From NCBI GenBank assembly GCA_902609995.1, contig CACLUD010000004.1, positions 1-41,691 of the forward strand: a DNA stretch of 41,691 nt. Direction: 5' to 3'. Origin of the DNA: an uncultured Prochlorococcus sp. (GTDB lineage: Bacteria > Cyanobacteriota > Cyanobacteriia > PCC-6307 > Cyanobiaceae). Below, one piece after another: positions 1-7,613 of this stretch. Made by a program: the position numbers and the translations under genes. The notes beneath the pieces are model-generated. The model ran no database searches and was not told the origin of the DNA. It saw only the letters and a program-made list of their open reading frames with translations. Positions within the stretch are counted from its first letter, which is position 1; every line of letters begins with the position of its first letter.

Positions 1-40
1 GGTTTATCAAAAAGCCCAACGACTTGGAATGGGTAAATAA
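1..40 (+). CDS. guaB: IMP dehydrogenase, C-terminal end (partial)
   Basis: The first 40 bases read as the tail of a protein (VYQKAQRLGMGK, then TAA) whose body lies outside the window. Only 12 residues are visible. The tail fits cyanobacterial IMP dehydrogenase, the enzyme that makes XMP from IMP in GMP synthesis. The assignment rests mainly on context: in marine picocyanobacteria the Yfr1 RNA sits between guaB and trxA, and both Yfr1 and trxA follow here. Confidence 0.6.
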   Translation, partial: VYQKAQRLGMGK

Positions 41-84
41 GATAAAATCTTATCTCTATATGGAAAAATTTTCTCTTTAAGAGT

Positions 85-90
85 TATCAT
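85..90 (+). promoter_or_regulatory. Probable -10 box of the Yfr1 promoter
   Basis: TATCAT lies about 7 bases before the G-rich first stem of Yfr1, the usual spacing between a -10 element and a transcription start. No clear -35 element is seen. The start site is inferred, not measured. Confidence 0.45.
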
Positions 91-96
91 TGAACT

Positions 97-153
97 ATGG
101 GGGAAACCCCATGCTCCTCACACACCAAATCGCCCGATTTATCGGGCTTTTTT
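97..153 (+). ncRNA. yfr1: Yfr1 small regulatory RNA
   Basis: This short RNA gene has the three Yfr1 parts in order. The first is a 5' hairpin, GGGG-AAA-CCCC (about 99-110). The second is an unpaired, highly conserved stretch, CTCCTCACACAC (113-124). The third is a 3' terminator hairpin followed by a T run. Yfr1 is known in nearly all cyanobacteria, sits between guaB and trxA in this group, and in Prochlorococcus pairs through the CTCCTCACAC segment with mRNAs of outer-membrane porin-like proteins to repress translation. Both location and sequence fit. The exact 5' end (about 97) is inferred from the -10 box. Confidence 0.93.
132..153 (+). terminator. Rho-independent terminator of Yfr1
   Basis: GCCCGA (132-137) pairs with TCGGGC (142-147) around a TTTA loop, followed by six T. 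It is also the 3' hairpin of Yfr1. Confidence 0.92.
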
Positions 154-246
154 AAGTTTGTTTTGTTACTTATATGTTTTTATCTGTAATGAAATCATCA
201 CTTAAAAGAATAGCTTGCTAAATTTTCTTAAAGGAATATCTAAATT

Positions 247-570
247 ATGTCATCAGCCGCCGCCGTAACTGATTCTTCATTCGACAAAGAAGTTTTGCAA
301 AGTGATTTGCCAGTCTTAGTTGATTTTTGGGCTCCATGGTGCGGACCTTGCAGGATGGTCGCACCAGTTGTAGAGGAGATTTCGAAAGACTTTGAAGGTA
401 AAATCAAAGTATTTAAATTAAATACAGATGAGAATCCAAATGTTGCAAGCCAATACGGAATCAGAAGTATCCCGACCTTAATGATCTTCAAAGGTGGTCA
501 AAAAGTTGACACTGTTGTTGGAGCAGTACCAAAAGCGACTCTTTCAAGTACCTTATCTAAACACTTATAA
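247..570 (+). CDS. trxA: Thioredoxin
   Basis: A 107-residue thioredoxin, the normal single-domain length. The redox motif WCGPC is at residues 31-35, preceded by VDFWAP. The cis-proline loop (SIPT) is near residue 75 and is followed by the MIFKGG strand. It is a cytosolic dithiol reductant; in cyanobacteria it links photosynthetic electron flow to enzyme regulation and reduces peroxiredoxin and ribonucleotide reductase. The ATG is followed by an Ala/Ser-rich N-terminus. The 93-base gap after Yfr1 probably carries its own promoter, and hisH follows 8 bases downstream, suggesting co-transcription. Confidence 0.97.
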   Translation: MSSAAAVTDSSFDKEVLQSDLPVLVDFWAPWCGPCRMVAPVVEEISKDFEGKIKVFKLNTDENPNVASQYGIRSIPTLMIFKGGQKVDTVVGAVPKATLSSTLSKHL

Positions 571-578
571 ATAGGGTA

Positions 579-1196
579 TTGTCTAAAATAGGACTCATAG
601 ATTATGGGATGGGTAATATTCATTCTGTAACAAAAGCCTTAGAAAGTCTTGAACAAGAGACAATTTTAATTAAAAATAAATATCAAACAAAAGACTGTAA
701 AGCTCTAATACTGCCTGGAGTTGGTTCGTTTGACCCTGCAATTAATAATCTCAAAAATACAGATTTAATAAGTGATATTAAAATTTGGATAAAAAGTGGG
801 AAATCATTTTTAGGTATTTGTCTTGGATTGCAACTCCTTTTTGAATCAAGTGAGGAAGGATTAAGTAATGGACTTGGAATAGTAAAAGGCCAAATAAAAA
901 AAATCCCTGTATTATCCGATCAAAGAACCCCTCATGTAGGATGGTGCGAACTTATACCAACAAGTAATAATAGCTTATTAAAAGAGAATGAATTAAATAA
1001 TTGGGTATATTTTGTTCATTCTTATCATGCAGCCCCTTCAAATACTAATTTAATAACTGCAAATGTCAGTTATGGTTCTGAAAAATTAACAGCAATGATA
1101 GAACGAGATAATTTACTAGCTTGCCAGTTTCATCCTGAAAAATCAGGGAAAACAGGAGAAAAACTTTTACATCGATGGGTTAAAAGTATTCAATAA
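579..1196 (+). CDS. hisH: Imidazole glycerol phosphate synthase, glutaminase subunit HisH
   Basis: A 205-residue class-I glutamine amidotransferase. It releases ammonia from glutamine for HisF, which makes imidazole glycerol phosphate and AICAR in histidine synthesis. The N-terminus (IGLIDYGMGNIHSV) and oxyanion strand (LPGVGSF, about 45-51) are typical. The nucleophile is Cys81 in GICLGLQLL, and the His-Glu pair is His185/Glu187 in FHPEKS. The start is a TTG, since no in-frame ATG precedes the conserved N-terminus. It lies 8 bases after trxA and 15 bases before rsmD, so the three are likely co-transcribed. hisF is not in the window. Confidence 0.96.
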   Translation: MSKIGLIDYGMGNIHSVTKALESLEQETILIKNKYQTKDCKALILPGVGSFDPAINNLKNTDLISDIKIWIKSGKSFLGICLGLQLLFESSEEGLSNGLGIVKGQIKKIPVLSDQRTPHVGWCELIPTSNNSLLKENELNNWVYFVHSYHAAPSNTNLITANVSYGSEKLTAMIERDNLLACQFHPEKSGKTGEKLLHRWVKSIQ

Positions 1197-1211
1197 TTTG
1201 ATTTGTGCCAT

Positions 1212-1799
1212 ATGAAAACAAATTTGAGGTTAATTGGAGGAAGAAGGCTTGAAAGTCCAAGAAATATTGATACAAGGCCAACAACCTTAATGGTTAGAGA
1301 AGCAATTTTTAATATTTTGAAGAATTCTGTAGAAAATTCTAATTGGCTGGATTTATTTAGTGGAACAGGTGCTGTGTCCTGTGAAGCCTATAATCATGGA
1401 GCAAAAAAAATAGTTGCAATTGAAAAAAATAAAAATAATTCAAAAATATGTTTAAAAAATCTTCACTCATTGCAAAATATAGATAATAGAAAAAATGATA
1501 TTGAAGTCATTTGCAAAGATGTATTAATTTGGACCAAGCCAAATACTGAGAGGAATATCTCCTCTTCAAATGATTTTGATAAAATAAAATTTGACTTTAT
1601 CTATTTAGATCCTCCATATAGAGCCGATTACCACGAATTAGTTTTAAATCAAATATTTAATTGTAATTTTATAAAGAAAGGTACTATTGTTATTTGCGAA
1701 CATTCATTAGATATAGATATTAAGACGAATATTCTGTGGAAAATTTACGATGTTAGGACTTATGGTCAATCAAAATTGACTTTTTTAATCCATATCTAA
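1212..1799 (+). CDS. rsmD: 16S rRNA (guanine966-N2)-methyltransferase
   Basis: A 195-residue Rossmann methyltransferase. The SAM-binding motif I is [14 protein letters not shown] (about 47-60) and the catalytic motif is DPPY (133-136), the signature of N2-guanine and N6-adenine methylases. The N-terminus ([20 protein letters not shown]) is characteristic of RsmD, which methylates G966 of 16S rRNA. I chose the ATG at 1212. A TTG at 1203 would add three residues, but it lies only 7 bases after hisH and adds nothing conserved. The last 15 bases overlap the end of petG on the other strand. Confidence 0.93.
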   Translation: MKTNLRLIGGRRLESPRNIDTRPTTLMVREAIFNILKNSVENSNWLDLFSGTGAVSCEAYNHGAKKIVAIEKNKNNSKICLKNLHSLQNIDNRKNDIEVICKDVLIWTKPNTERNISSSNDFDKIKFDFIYLDPPYRADYHELVLNQIFNCNFIKKGTIVICEHSLDIDIKTNILWKIYDVRTYGQSKLTFLIHI

Positions 1800-1904
1800 C
1801 ATTCCTGAACCTCTCCTATATTGATTCCATGCGCTAACAAATAATCCTAGAAGGGTTATTGGAACTAATCCTAAAACTATTCCACATAAAAGAGGTTCAA
1901 TCAT
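1785..1904 (-). CDS. petG: Cytochrome b6f complex subunit V (PetG)
   Basis: A 39-residue single-span membrane protein, too short for ordinary gene callers. It starts [15 protein letters not shown] and ends [14 protein letters not shown], which I recognise as PetG, a small subunit needed for assembly and stability of cytochrome b6f in thylakoids. It is convergent with rsmD and overlaps its last 15 bases. It is divergent from the cytochrome cM gene, with 55 bases between the two starts, so the promoters must lie back to back. Length matches the family. Confidence 0.96.
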   Translation of the reverse strand: MIEPLLCGIVLGLVPITLLGLFVSAWNQYRRGSGMLDMD

Positions 1905-1959
1905 TTTCTGGCATTTTTTTTATTTCTCATTCACAATTGTTACACATAGACATTTTTTT

Positions 1960-2343
1960 GTGACAACATCTTCATCATCTGCAGCAGAAAAATCTTTGAA
2001 AACGAAAATCTGGAAACGGTTTTTCATTGTTTTTGTGATTTTATTTATTAGTGGCTCTTACTTATATTTCAATCATGAGGAAAATAATCCATATATTCTT
2101 AAAACTCTTGAACTCAACGGTTCTGTTAAAGAAGGCGATACTCTCTTTAAAATGAATTGTGTTGGATGCCATGGTATTACTGCGAGAGGTTTAGTTGGAC
2201 CAGATTTACATTCAATAACTCTGCGTTTAAATGATTCAGAAATCATAAAACAAGTTATTGAGGGAGTTACCCCTCCTATGCCAAGTTTTGAAATTGATCC
2301 TCAAAACATGTCAAATCTATTAACGTATTTACATAGCTTGTGA
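1960..2343 (+). CDS. cytM: Membrane-anchored cytochrome cM
   Basis: A 127-residue c-type cytochrome. An uncleaved-looking N-terminal membrane span (about 19-36) is followed by one haem-c domain: CVGCH at 67-71, and a probable axial Met107 in TPPMPSF near the C-terminus. It is divergent from petG. Size, anchor and Met ligand fit cytochrome cM, a low-abundance cyanobacterial cytochrome linked to stress acclimation and respiration, rather than soluble c6. The start is GTG at 1960. The stop overlaps the next gene's GTG (GTGA), so the two are probably translated together. The exact electron partner cannot be told from sequence. Confidence 0.82.
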   Translation: MTTSSSSAAEKSLKTKIWKRFFIVFVILFISGSYLYFNHEENNPYILKTLELNGSVKEGDTLFKMNCVGCHGITARGLVGPDLHSITLRLNDSEIIKQVIEGVTPPMPSFEIDPQNMSNLLTYLHSL

Positions 2344-3092
2344 TAAATTTGAAGAAAAAAAATCTTAACCTGAATGTTGTATTGGTCGAGCCAAATGGAC
2401 CTATAAATGTTGGAAATATCGCAAGATTATGTTCTAATTTTGATGTTAATGAATTAAGGATTGTTTCTCCAAAATGTGATATTTTTTCCTTAGAAGCAAA
2501 AAAAATGGCTCTAAAAGGATATAGATATATTGATAATTGTAAAATTTTTAACAGTATAGAGAAATCAATATTTGATTGTGATTTGGTCCTTGCTACGTGT
2601 GGAAGGATTGATTTAAGTAATGATATTGAATGTGAATCTCCTGAAGACATATCTAAATGGATTTCATCTTTTGTTGAGATTAATAATTTAGGGATCTTAT
2701 TTGGCAGAGAGGATAGAGGTTTAAGTAATAATGAATTAATTCTTGCACACAAGGTTCTTAATATTAAAACTTCTCAAAATTATCCTTCTTTAAACCTATC
2801 TCATGCAGTTTCAATAATTTTGTATGAATTAAATAAATCTTCAATAAATAATTTTGAGAAAGATTTACAAGTTTTTGATCTTGCATCATCAAAACAAATT
2901 TATGAATCATTTAAAGAAATAGAAGATATGCTTATTAGAACTGGGTATCTTCTTGAACATACAGCTAATGCAAAAATTACTAAGTTTAAAAAATTTTTAT
3001 TAAGAGCGAAGACATCAAGTCATGAGATTAATGTTTTGAGAGGAATCGTTCATCAAATTAACTGGTTTTTGACTAACTCAAAAGGCAAGTAA
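2340..3092 (+). CDS. SPOUT-type RNA 2'-O-methyltransferase, TrmH/TrmJ family
   Basis: A 250-residue SpoU-class methyltransferase. The N-terminal motif 1 is VLVEPNGPINVGNIARLC. The SAM-binding trefoil-knot motifs are LFGREDRGLSNNEL and YPSLNLSHAVSIILYEL. The arrangement and C-terminal helical tail resemble TrmJ, which makes Cm/Um at tRNA position 32, but substrate specificity is inferred. The GTG start overlaps the cytM stop by four bases; a TTG at 2349 is an alternative. A 264-base gap follows before chlI. Confidence 0.87.
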   Translation: MINLKKKNLNLNVVLVEPNGPINVGNIARLCSNFDVNELRIVSPKCDIFSLEAKKMALKGYRYIDNCKIFNSIEKSIFDCDLVLATCGRIDLSNDIECESPEDISKWISSFVEINNLGILFGREDRGLSNNELILAHKVLNIKTSQNYPSLNLSHAVSIILYELNKSSINNFEKDLQVFDLASSKQIYESFKEIEDMLIRTGYLLEHTANAKITKFKKFLLRAKTSSHEINVLRGIVHQINWFLTNSKGK

Positions 3093-3356
3093 ATTTATAA
3101 ATTTAAGTAAAAATCGATGAAAAGTTGACGTTTTTTGTTAAGGCTTTTTTTAAGATTTTATTTTTAAACATACTCTAAACGTCAGATTTTAGGGTAAAAT
3201 AACAGATTAAAAAAAATTGGATTAGATTAAGAAATAAATTTGTATATAAATAATCTCAAATATAGTCAAAACGTTGAATTTAATTTGGATATTTACTAAA
3301 AACATTTTCTGAAGTATCATCTACAGATCATTCGAAAATAAAGTAAAACTAAATCT

Positions 3357-4445
3357 GTGAATACAACAAAGAAAAGAAGAGTTTTTCCTTTTACTGCTGT
3401 AATTGGTCAAGAAGAAATGAAATTAGCTCTTTTATTAAATGTTATAGATCCAAGAATTGGAGGAGTAATGATTATGGGTGACAGAGGAACTGGTAAATCT
3501 ACAACCATAAGAGCTCTAGCAGACTTGTTACCAGCTATAGATGTTGTTAAAGATGATCCATATAATAGTTCACTTATAGATCCTGATTTGCAGAGTAAAG
3601 AAGTTTTAGAGAAAATTGTACAGGGAGAAAGTTTGGAGAAAGATAAAAAACAAGTTCCAATGGTTGATTTGCCATTGGGGGCAACAGAAGACAGACTGTG
3701 CGGAACTATTGATATAGAAAAGGCTTTAAGCGAAGGAATTAAGGCCTTTGAACCAGGCTTATTAGCAAAAGCTAATAGAGGCTTGTTATATGTAGATGAA
3801 GTTAATCTACTCGATGATCATTTAGTTGATGTTCTTTTAGATTCCGCCGCATCTGGATGGAATACAGTTGAGAGAGAGGGAGTTTCAGTTAGACATCCTG
3901 CAAGATTTGTTTTAATTGGCTCTGGCAATCCAGAAGAAGGAGAACTTAGGCCTCAGTTATTAGATAGGTTTGGTATGAGCGTTGAGGTTAAGACAGTAAG
4001 AGATGCAGAATTAAGGGTTAAAGTTGTTGATCAGCGAACTTCATTTGATGATAATCCCGATGAATTCTCAATAAGTGTTGAGAAACAGCAAGATGACCTT
4101 CAGCAAAAAGTTATCAAAGCTCAAGAGATATTAAATTCAGTTCAATTGGATGATGATCTTAGGTTAAATATATCTGCTATATGTGGCGAACTTGATGTTG
4201 ATGGATTAAGAGGAGATATTGTAACTAATCGATCTGCAAGGGCAATTGCTGCATTTGAGGGAAGAACTGAAGTGCAAGAAGAAGATATTGCTAGAGTAAT
4301 TACATGTTCTTTAAGGCATCGATTAAGAAAAGATCCCTTAGAGCAAGTTGATTCAGGAGAAAGAGTCATTCAAGCATTCTGTAAAGTCTTTGACTTGAAT
4401 GAAAAAGAAGACCTTTCCAAATTTCAATTATCAGCACAAGAATAA
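3357..4445 (+). CDS. chlI: Magnesium chelatase ATPase subunit I (ChlI)
   Basis: A 362-residue AAA+ ATPase, normal length for ChlI, which with ChlD and ChlH inserts Mg2+ into protoporphyrin IX, the first committed step of chlorophyll synthesis. It starts with the [16 protein letters not shown] region typical of the family. Walker A is GDRGTGKST (41-49). The ChlI hairpin inserts ([35 protein letters not shown] with Walker B) and a sensor arginine region ([17 protein letters not shown]) are present. The GTG at 3357 directly precedes the conserved start. It has a long private upstream region, and ruvC follows only 4 bases downstream. Confidence 0.96.
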   Translation: MNTTKKRRVFPFTAVIGQEEMKLALLLNVIDPRIGGVMIMGDRGTGKSTTIRALADLLPAIDVVKDDPYNSSLIDPDLQSKEVLEKIVQGESLEKDKKQVPMVDLPLGATEDRLCGTIDIEKALSEGIKAFEPGLLAKANRGLLYVDEVNLLDDHLVDVLLDSAASGWNTVEREGVSVRHPARFVLIGSGNPEEGELRPQLLDRFGMSVEVKTVRDAELRVKVVDQRTSFDDNPDEFSISVEKQQDDLQQKVIKAQEILNSVQLDDDLRLNISAICGELDVDGLRGDIVTNRSARAIAAFEGRTEVQEEDIARVITCSLRHRLRKDPLEQVDSGERVIQAFCKVFDLNEKEDLSKFQLSAQE

Positions 4446-4449
4446 TAAA

Positions 4450-4923
4450 GTGAGGATTATTGGAATTGATCCTGGATTAGGAAGAGTTGGATATGGCATT
4501 ATTGAGATTCAAAATGAAAAGAAGATATTTCTTGATTGTGGGGTAATTGAAACTAATAAAAATAAAGTTGAAGGAGATAGACTTTATGAAATTTTTAATG
4601 ATCTCAATACATTGATTGATCAGTGGAAACCTGATATTGCAGCGGTAGAGAAATTTTTCTTTTATAGATCCAGCACTACCATTAGTGTTGTTCAGGCTCG
4701 GGGAGTTATTATGATGGTGTTTGCTTCCAAAAGCATTAAAGTTAGTGAGTACGCCCCTTCTCAAGTCAAGCTTACTATCGCAGGCTCTGGCAAAGCATCA
4801 AAAAAGGAAGTTATTGAAGCGGTAATGTACAACCTAAATTTAACCCGTGCACCAAAACCTGATGACTCGGCAGACGCACTAGCCATAGCCCTTACAAAAT
4901 TAAATGAAGAAGGATTTAATTAA
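4450..4923 (+). CDS. ruvC: Holliday junction resolvase RuvC
   Basis: A 157-residue RNase-H-fold nuclease that cleaves Holliday junctions with RuvAB. The acidic catalytic residues are visible: Asp7 in [14 protein letters not shown], Glu67 in AAVEKFFF, and the [12 protein letters not shown] motif near 137-147. The frame is open upstream to an ATG at 4399 inside chlI, which would add 17 residues before the invariant N-terminus. I chose the GTG at 4450, which puts the catalytic Asp at its usual position and leaves 4 bases after chlI. Confidence 0.95.
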   Translation: MRIIGIDPGLGRVGYGIIEIQNEKKIFLDCGVIETNKNKVEGDRLYEIFNDLNTLIDQWKPDIAAVEKFFFYRSSTTISVVQARGVIMMVFASKSIKVSEYAPSQVKLTIAGSGKASKKEVIEAVMYNLNLTRAPKPDDSADALAIALTKLNEEGFN

Positions 4924-4932
4924 ATTTAAATT

Positions 4933-5490
4933 ATGATTATCTCAGAAAAAAAGAATTTCGAAAGGAAATTTTTTAGAAATTTGAGAAATAAAAATTCAGC
5001 TATTGATATGAGAAAAGTTGAAATCAATGTAAAAACATATGTTGAATCAATTTCTAGAAAAGATTTAAAAAAAAAGTATATAGGAATTTATTGGCCTCTT
5101 GAAAATGAAGTTGATTTAAGAAGTCTTGGTCATGAATATTTATTAGCTTTGCCGAGATGTGAAGAAAACAAAAATCTCTTATTTTGTGCCTGGGATAAGA
5201 AGCAATTATCTAAAGATTTACATGGGATACTAGCTCCTTATTCTTCAAATAAATTAAGTTATGAAAAAATTAGTATGATGTTTATTCCTTGTCTTTCCGT
5301 TGATAGAAACTTAATAAGATTAGGATACGGTGGAGGATATTTCGATAAATTAAGGGAAGATAAAAATTGGAGATCTATTCCATGTATTGGTATTTTAACC
5401 TCTAATTGTGTAAGCGATAAATTTCTGACTAGAGCTGATTGGGATATCCCTCTATCAGGTTTTATTACGGAAAAAGAAATATTAGTATAG
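4933..5490 (+). CDS. 5-formyltetrahydrofolate cyclo-ligase
   Basis: A 185-residue member of the 5-FTHF cyclo-ligase family (MTHFS/YgfA), which uses ATP to convert 5-formyl-THF to 5,10-methenyl-THF. Supporting features are the basic N-terminal helix (RKFFRNLR), the substrate strand IGIYWPLENEVDLR, the block FIPCLSVDRNLIRLGYGGGYFDKL with the nucleotide loop GYGGGYFDKL at 131-140, and the closing IGILTSNCV strand. It starts at an ATG 9 bases after ruvC and is probably in the same transcript as chlI-ruvC. Confidence 0.92.
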   Translation: MIISEKKNFERKFFRNLRNKNSAIDMRKVEINVKTYVESISRKDLKKKYIGIYWPLENEVDLRSLGHEYLLALPRCEENKNLLFCAWDKKQLSKDLHGILAPYSSNKLSYEKISMMFIPCLSVDRNLIRLGYGGGYFDKLREDKNWRSIPCIGILTSNCVSDKFLTRADWDIPLSGFITEKEILV

Positions 5491-5527
5491 TGTAAATCTA
5501 ATTTAGATATTTAATAGTTTTATAACA

Positions 5528-5953
5528 ATGGAAAAGAAAGAAACTTATACAGAATTAAATAAATTAGTAGAGAAACTGAAAAACGCAGAAGATCCCAAAA
5601 GAAAATATGAGTTTATTTTATGGTTAGGTAAAAAATTGAAAGTTCCAAATAATAGCATCTTAATTTCCGAAAATAAAGTTCAAGGATGTGTTTCTGAAGT
5701 CTTTGTTAAAGCAAGTTTTCAAGAAGGTAAACTTTATTGGGAAGGCTATTCTGATGCTTTGATAACAAAGGGGTTACTTGCATTTCTTATCAATGGAATG
5801 AATGAATTAACACCAAAAGAAGTCGTTAATATAAACAATAAATTTATAGAAGATACTGGTCTAAAGGCAAGTCTAACCCCATCAAGATCAAATGGTTTTT
5901 TGAATATTCTCTTAAAAATGCAGTCTCAGGCAAATGATTTTTTGTCGAAATAA
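5528..5953 (+). CDS. sufE: SufE-like cysteine desulfurase sulfur acceptor
   Basis: A 141-residue SufE-fold protein. The acceptor cysteine is Cys54 in VQGCVSEVFV, preceded by KLKVPNNSILISENKVQGC. The C-terminal LTPSRSNGFLNIL segment also fits SufE. It takes persulfide sulfur from the desulfurase SufS and passes it to the SUF Fe-S scaffold. No other suf gene is adjacent, a common arrangement in cyanobacteria. It sits 37 bases after the cyclo-ligase and 35 bases before hom, all on the same strand. Confidence 0.92.
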   Translation: MEKKETYTELNKLVEKLKNAEDPKRKYEFILWLGKKLKVPNNSILISENKVQGCVSEVFVKASFQEGKLYWEGYSDALITKGLLAFLINGMNELTPKEVVNINNKFIEDTGLKASLTPSRSNGFLNILLKMQSQANDFLSK

Positions 5954-5988
5954 TATTATAAAATTGAAATTACAATAAAAGATAACTA

Positions 5989-7290
5989 ATGCAAAAATGT
6001 AAAATTGGAATTATTGGTTTTGGAACTGTAGGAAAAGGTATTTATAAAATCCTAAAATCGACAAATGACCTCCATCCGATTTTAAAAGATATTGAAATCG
6101 TAGGAATAGCTGTTAAAAATATCAACAAAAAAAGGGACATTAAATTAGATAATAATCTATTAATAAATGATCCTTATACATTAATTAAAGATCCAAATGT
6201 TGATGTGATTGTAGAAGTAATGGGAGGTACAGATATAGCGAGGGATATTATTCTGAAATCTTTAAAGGCTCGAAAATCAGTAGTTACAGCTAACAAAGCG
6301 GTAATTGCAAGATATGGGTGTGAAATATATTCCACAGCCGCTAAGAATGGAGTCTATGTTTTAACGGAAGCAGCAGTATGTGGAGGGATTCCAATAATTG
6401 AACCTTTAAAAAGATCTCTTAAAAGCAATCAAATAAATAAAATGGTTGGGATAATAAACGGTACAACAAATTTTATACTTACAAAAATGTCAAATGAAAA
6501 AGCTGATTATAAGGCAACATTACAATTAGCTCAGAAACTTGGTTTCGCAGAATTTGATCCAACTGCTGATGTTGAAGGACACGATGCGGCTGATAAGATT
6601 TCAATTCTTTCTGAACTCGCATTTGGAGGTAAAATTAATAGAGATTCAATTAGTACAGAGGGTATAAATCAAATAGATATTAAAGATATTGAATATGCAA
6701 ATAAACTAGGTTTTGAAATAAAACTTTTAGCCTTTTCTGAAAGAAATGCTATCAACATTAATGATTCTCTTTCACTAAATATTTGGGTAGGTCCTTCTTT
6801 AATCCCCAAATCTCATCCTTTAGCAACGGTTGATGGTGTTAATAATGCCATCCTTATAGATGCTGATCCTCTAGGGGAAATAATGTTGTACGGTCCAGGT
6901 GCGGGAAGTGGACCAACAGCTGCATCTGTTGTTTCTGATATTTTAAATCTTCAGTCTTTATTAACAAAGGATACGAAATCCATTGATCCATTATTATCTT
7001 TTAATTTTTGGAGAGACTGTCATATCATTGATTACAATCAAATATCAAAAAAGAATTATCTCAGAATTATTTGCTTAGATAGTCCTGGAGTGATTGGTAA
7101 GATTGGAGATCTCTTTGGTAAGAATGATGTATCAATAGAATCAATTGTCCAATTAGATGCAAGTGAAAATAAAGCTGAAATAGTTGTTATCACACACGAA
7201 GTCTCAAATGGTAAATTTGAAAAATCAAAGAAGGAAATAAATGCTCTTTCTGAGGTTGAATTAATTACTAGCCAATTAAGTTGTATTTGA
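5989..7290 (+). CDS. hom: Homoserine dehydrogenase
   Basis: A 433-residue monofunctional homoserine dehydrogenase, reducing aspartate semialdehyde to homoserine for threonine and methionine synthesis. The N-terminal Rossmann motif is IGIIGFGTVGKGIY (GxGxxG at 10-15). The catalytic domain includes VTANKAVIARYG, GIINGTTNFIL and AEFDPTADVEGHDAADKI, followed by GPGAGSGPTAASVVSDI. The C-terminal 80 residues (LRIICLDSPGVIGKIGDLFGKNDVSIESI) form an ACT domain, usually the site of threonine feedback inhibition. No aspartokinase is fused. The ATG is preceded by an AT-rich 35-base gap. Confidence 0.96.
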   Translation: MQKCKIGIIGFGTVGKGIYKILKSTNDLHPILKDIEIVGIAVKNINKKRDIKLDNNLLINDPYTLIKDPNVDVIVEVMGGTDIARDIILKSLKARKSVVTANKAVIARYGCEIYSTAAKNGVYVLTEAAVCGGIPIIEPLKRSLKSNQINKMVGIINGTTNFILTKMSNEKADYKATLQLAQKLGFAEFDPTADVEGHDAADKISILSELAFGGKINRDSISTEGINQIDIKDIEYANKLGFEIKLLAFSERNAININDSLSLNIWVGPSLIPKSHPLATVDGVNNAILIDADPLGEIMLYGPGAGSGPTAASVVSDILNLQSLLTKDTKSIDPLLSFNFWRDCHIIDYNQISKKNYLRIICLDSPGVIGKIGDLFGKNDVSIESIVQLDASENKAEIVVITHEVSNGKFEKSKKEINALSEVELITSQLSCI

Positions 7291-7307
7291 AAAAAACATT
7301 TGCATAT

Positions 7308-7336
7308 CTCTCTTTAGCTTGTTAAACCAAAGAGAG
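7308..7336 (+). promoter_or_regulatory. Hairpin covering the ribosome-binding site of the next gene
   Basis: CTCTCTTT (7308-7315) can pair with AAAGAGAG (7329-7336) across a 13-base loop. The right arm is the purine-rich ribosome-binding site (AGAGAGG) of the small gene starting at 7353. There is no T run, so it is not a standard terminator. It could close off translation of the 7353 gene or simply be an mRNA 3' end of hom. Regulation is inferred only. Confidence 0.35.
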
Positions 7337-7352
7337 GAAATGTATTTATGTA

Positions 7353-7613
7353 ATGAGTTTTTCAAAATTGGTAGAAATTAAAAAAAATTTTAAATTTAAT
7401 CCTAATAACAGTTGTAAAAACCTCTATAAAGGAGCGTGTGTGAAAATTAAAAATAGTCAAAAGACATTTCAGGTTGTAGGAATTAATCCAGAGAGTAAAG
7501 TTTGTTGGATAAGAGAGTGGCCCTTCGCTTTGGAAGTTAATAAGACATTCTCCTTGGAAATTAATCAAATTACACTACAAACCTATTGCTCTGATACTTT
7601 TAATGAAAAGTAA
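7353..7613 (+). CDS. Small conserved hypothetical protein
   Basis: An 86-residue soluble protein I cannot assign. It has an N-terminal basic stretch, then a GACVKIKNSQKTFQVVGIN segment and a CWIREWPFALEVNKTFSL segment. Both look like beta strands of a small barrel, with Cys and Trp in the middle. It has a good ribosome-binding site (AGAGAGG) 16 bases before its ATG. Its last 11 bases overlap the start of the substrate-binding protein gene, so it probably belongs to that transport operon. Confidence 0.7.
   Translation: MSFSKLVEIKKNFKFNPNNSCKNLYKGACVKIKNSQKTFQVVGINPESKVCWIREWPFALEVNKTFSLEINQITLQTYCSDTFNEK

Noticed and set aside
240..491. Minus-strand frame across trxA
   Set aside because: It is the mirror of a certain thioredoxin gene, and its translation has no family features.
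4399..4449. 17-residue upstream extension of RuvC
   Set aside because: It lies inside chlI and precedes the invariant N-terminus, so it is not likely to be translated.
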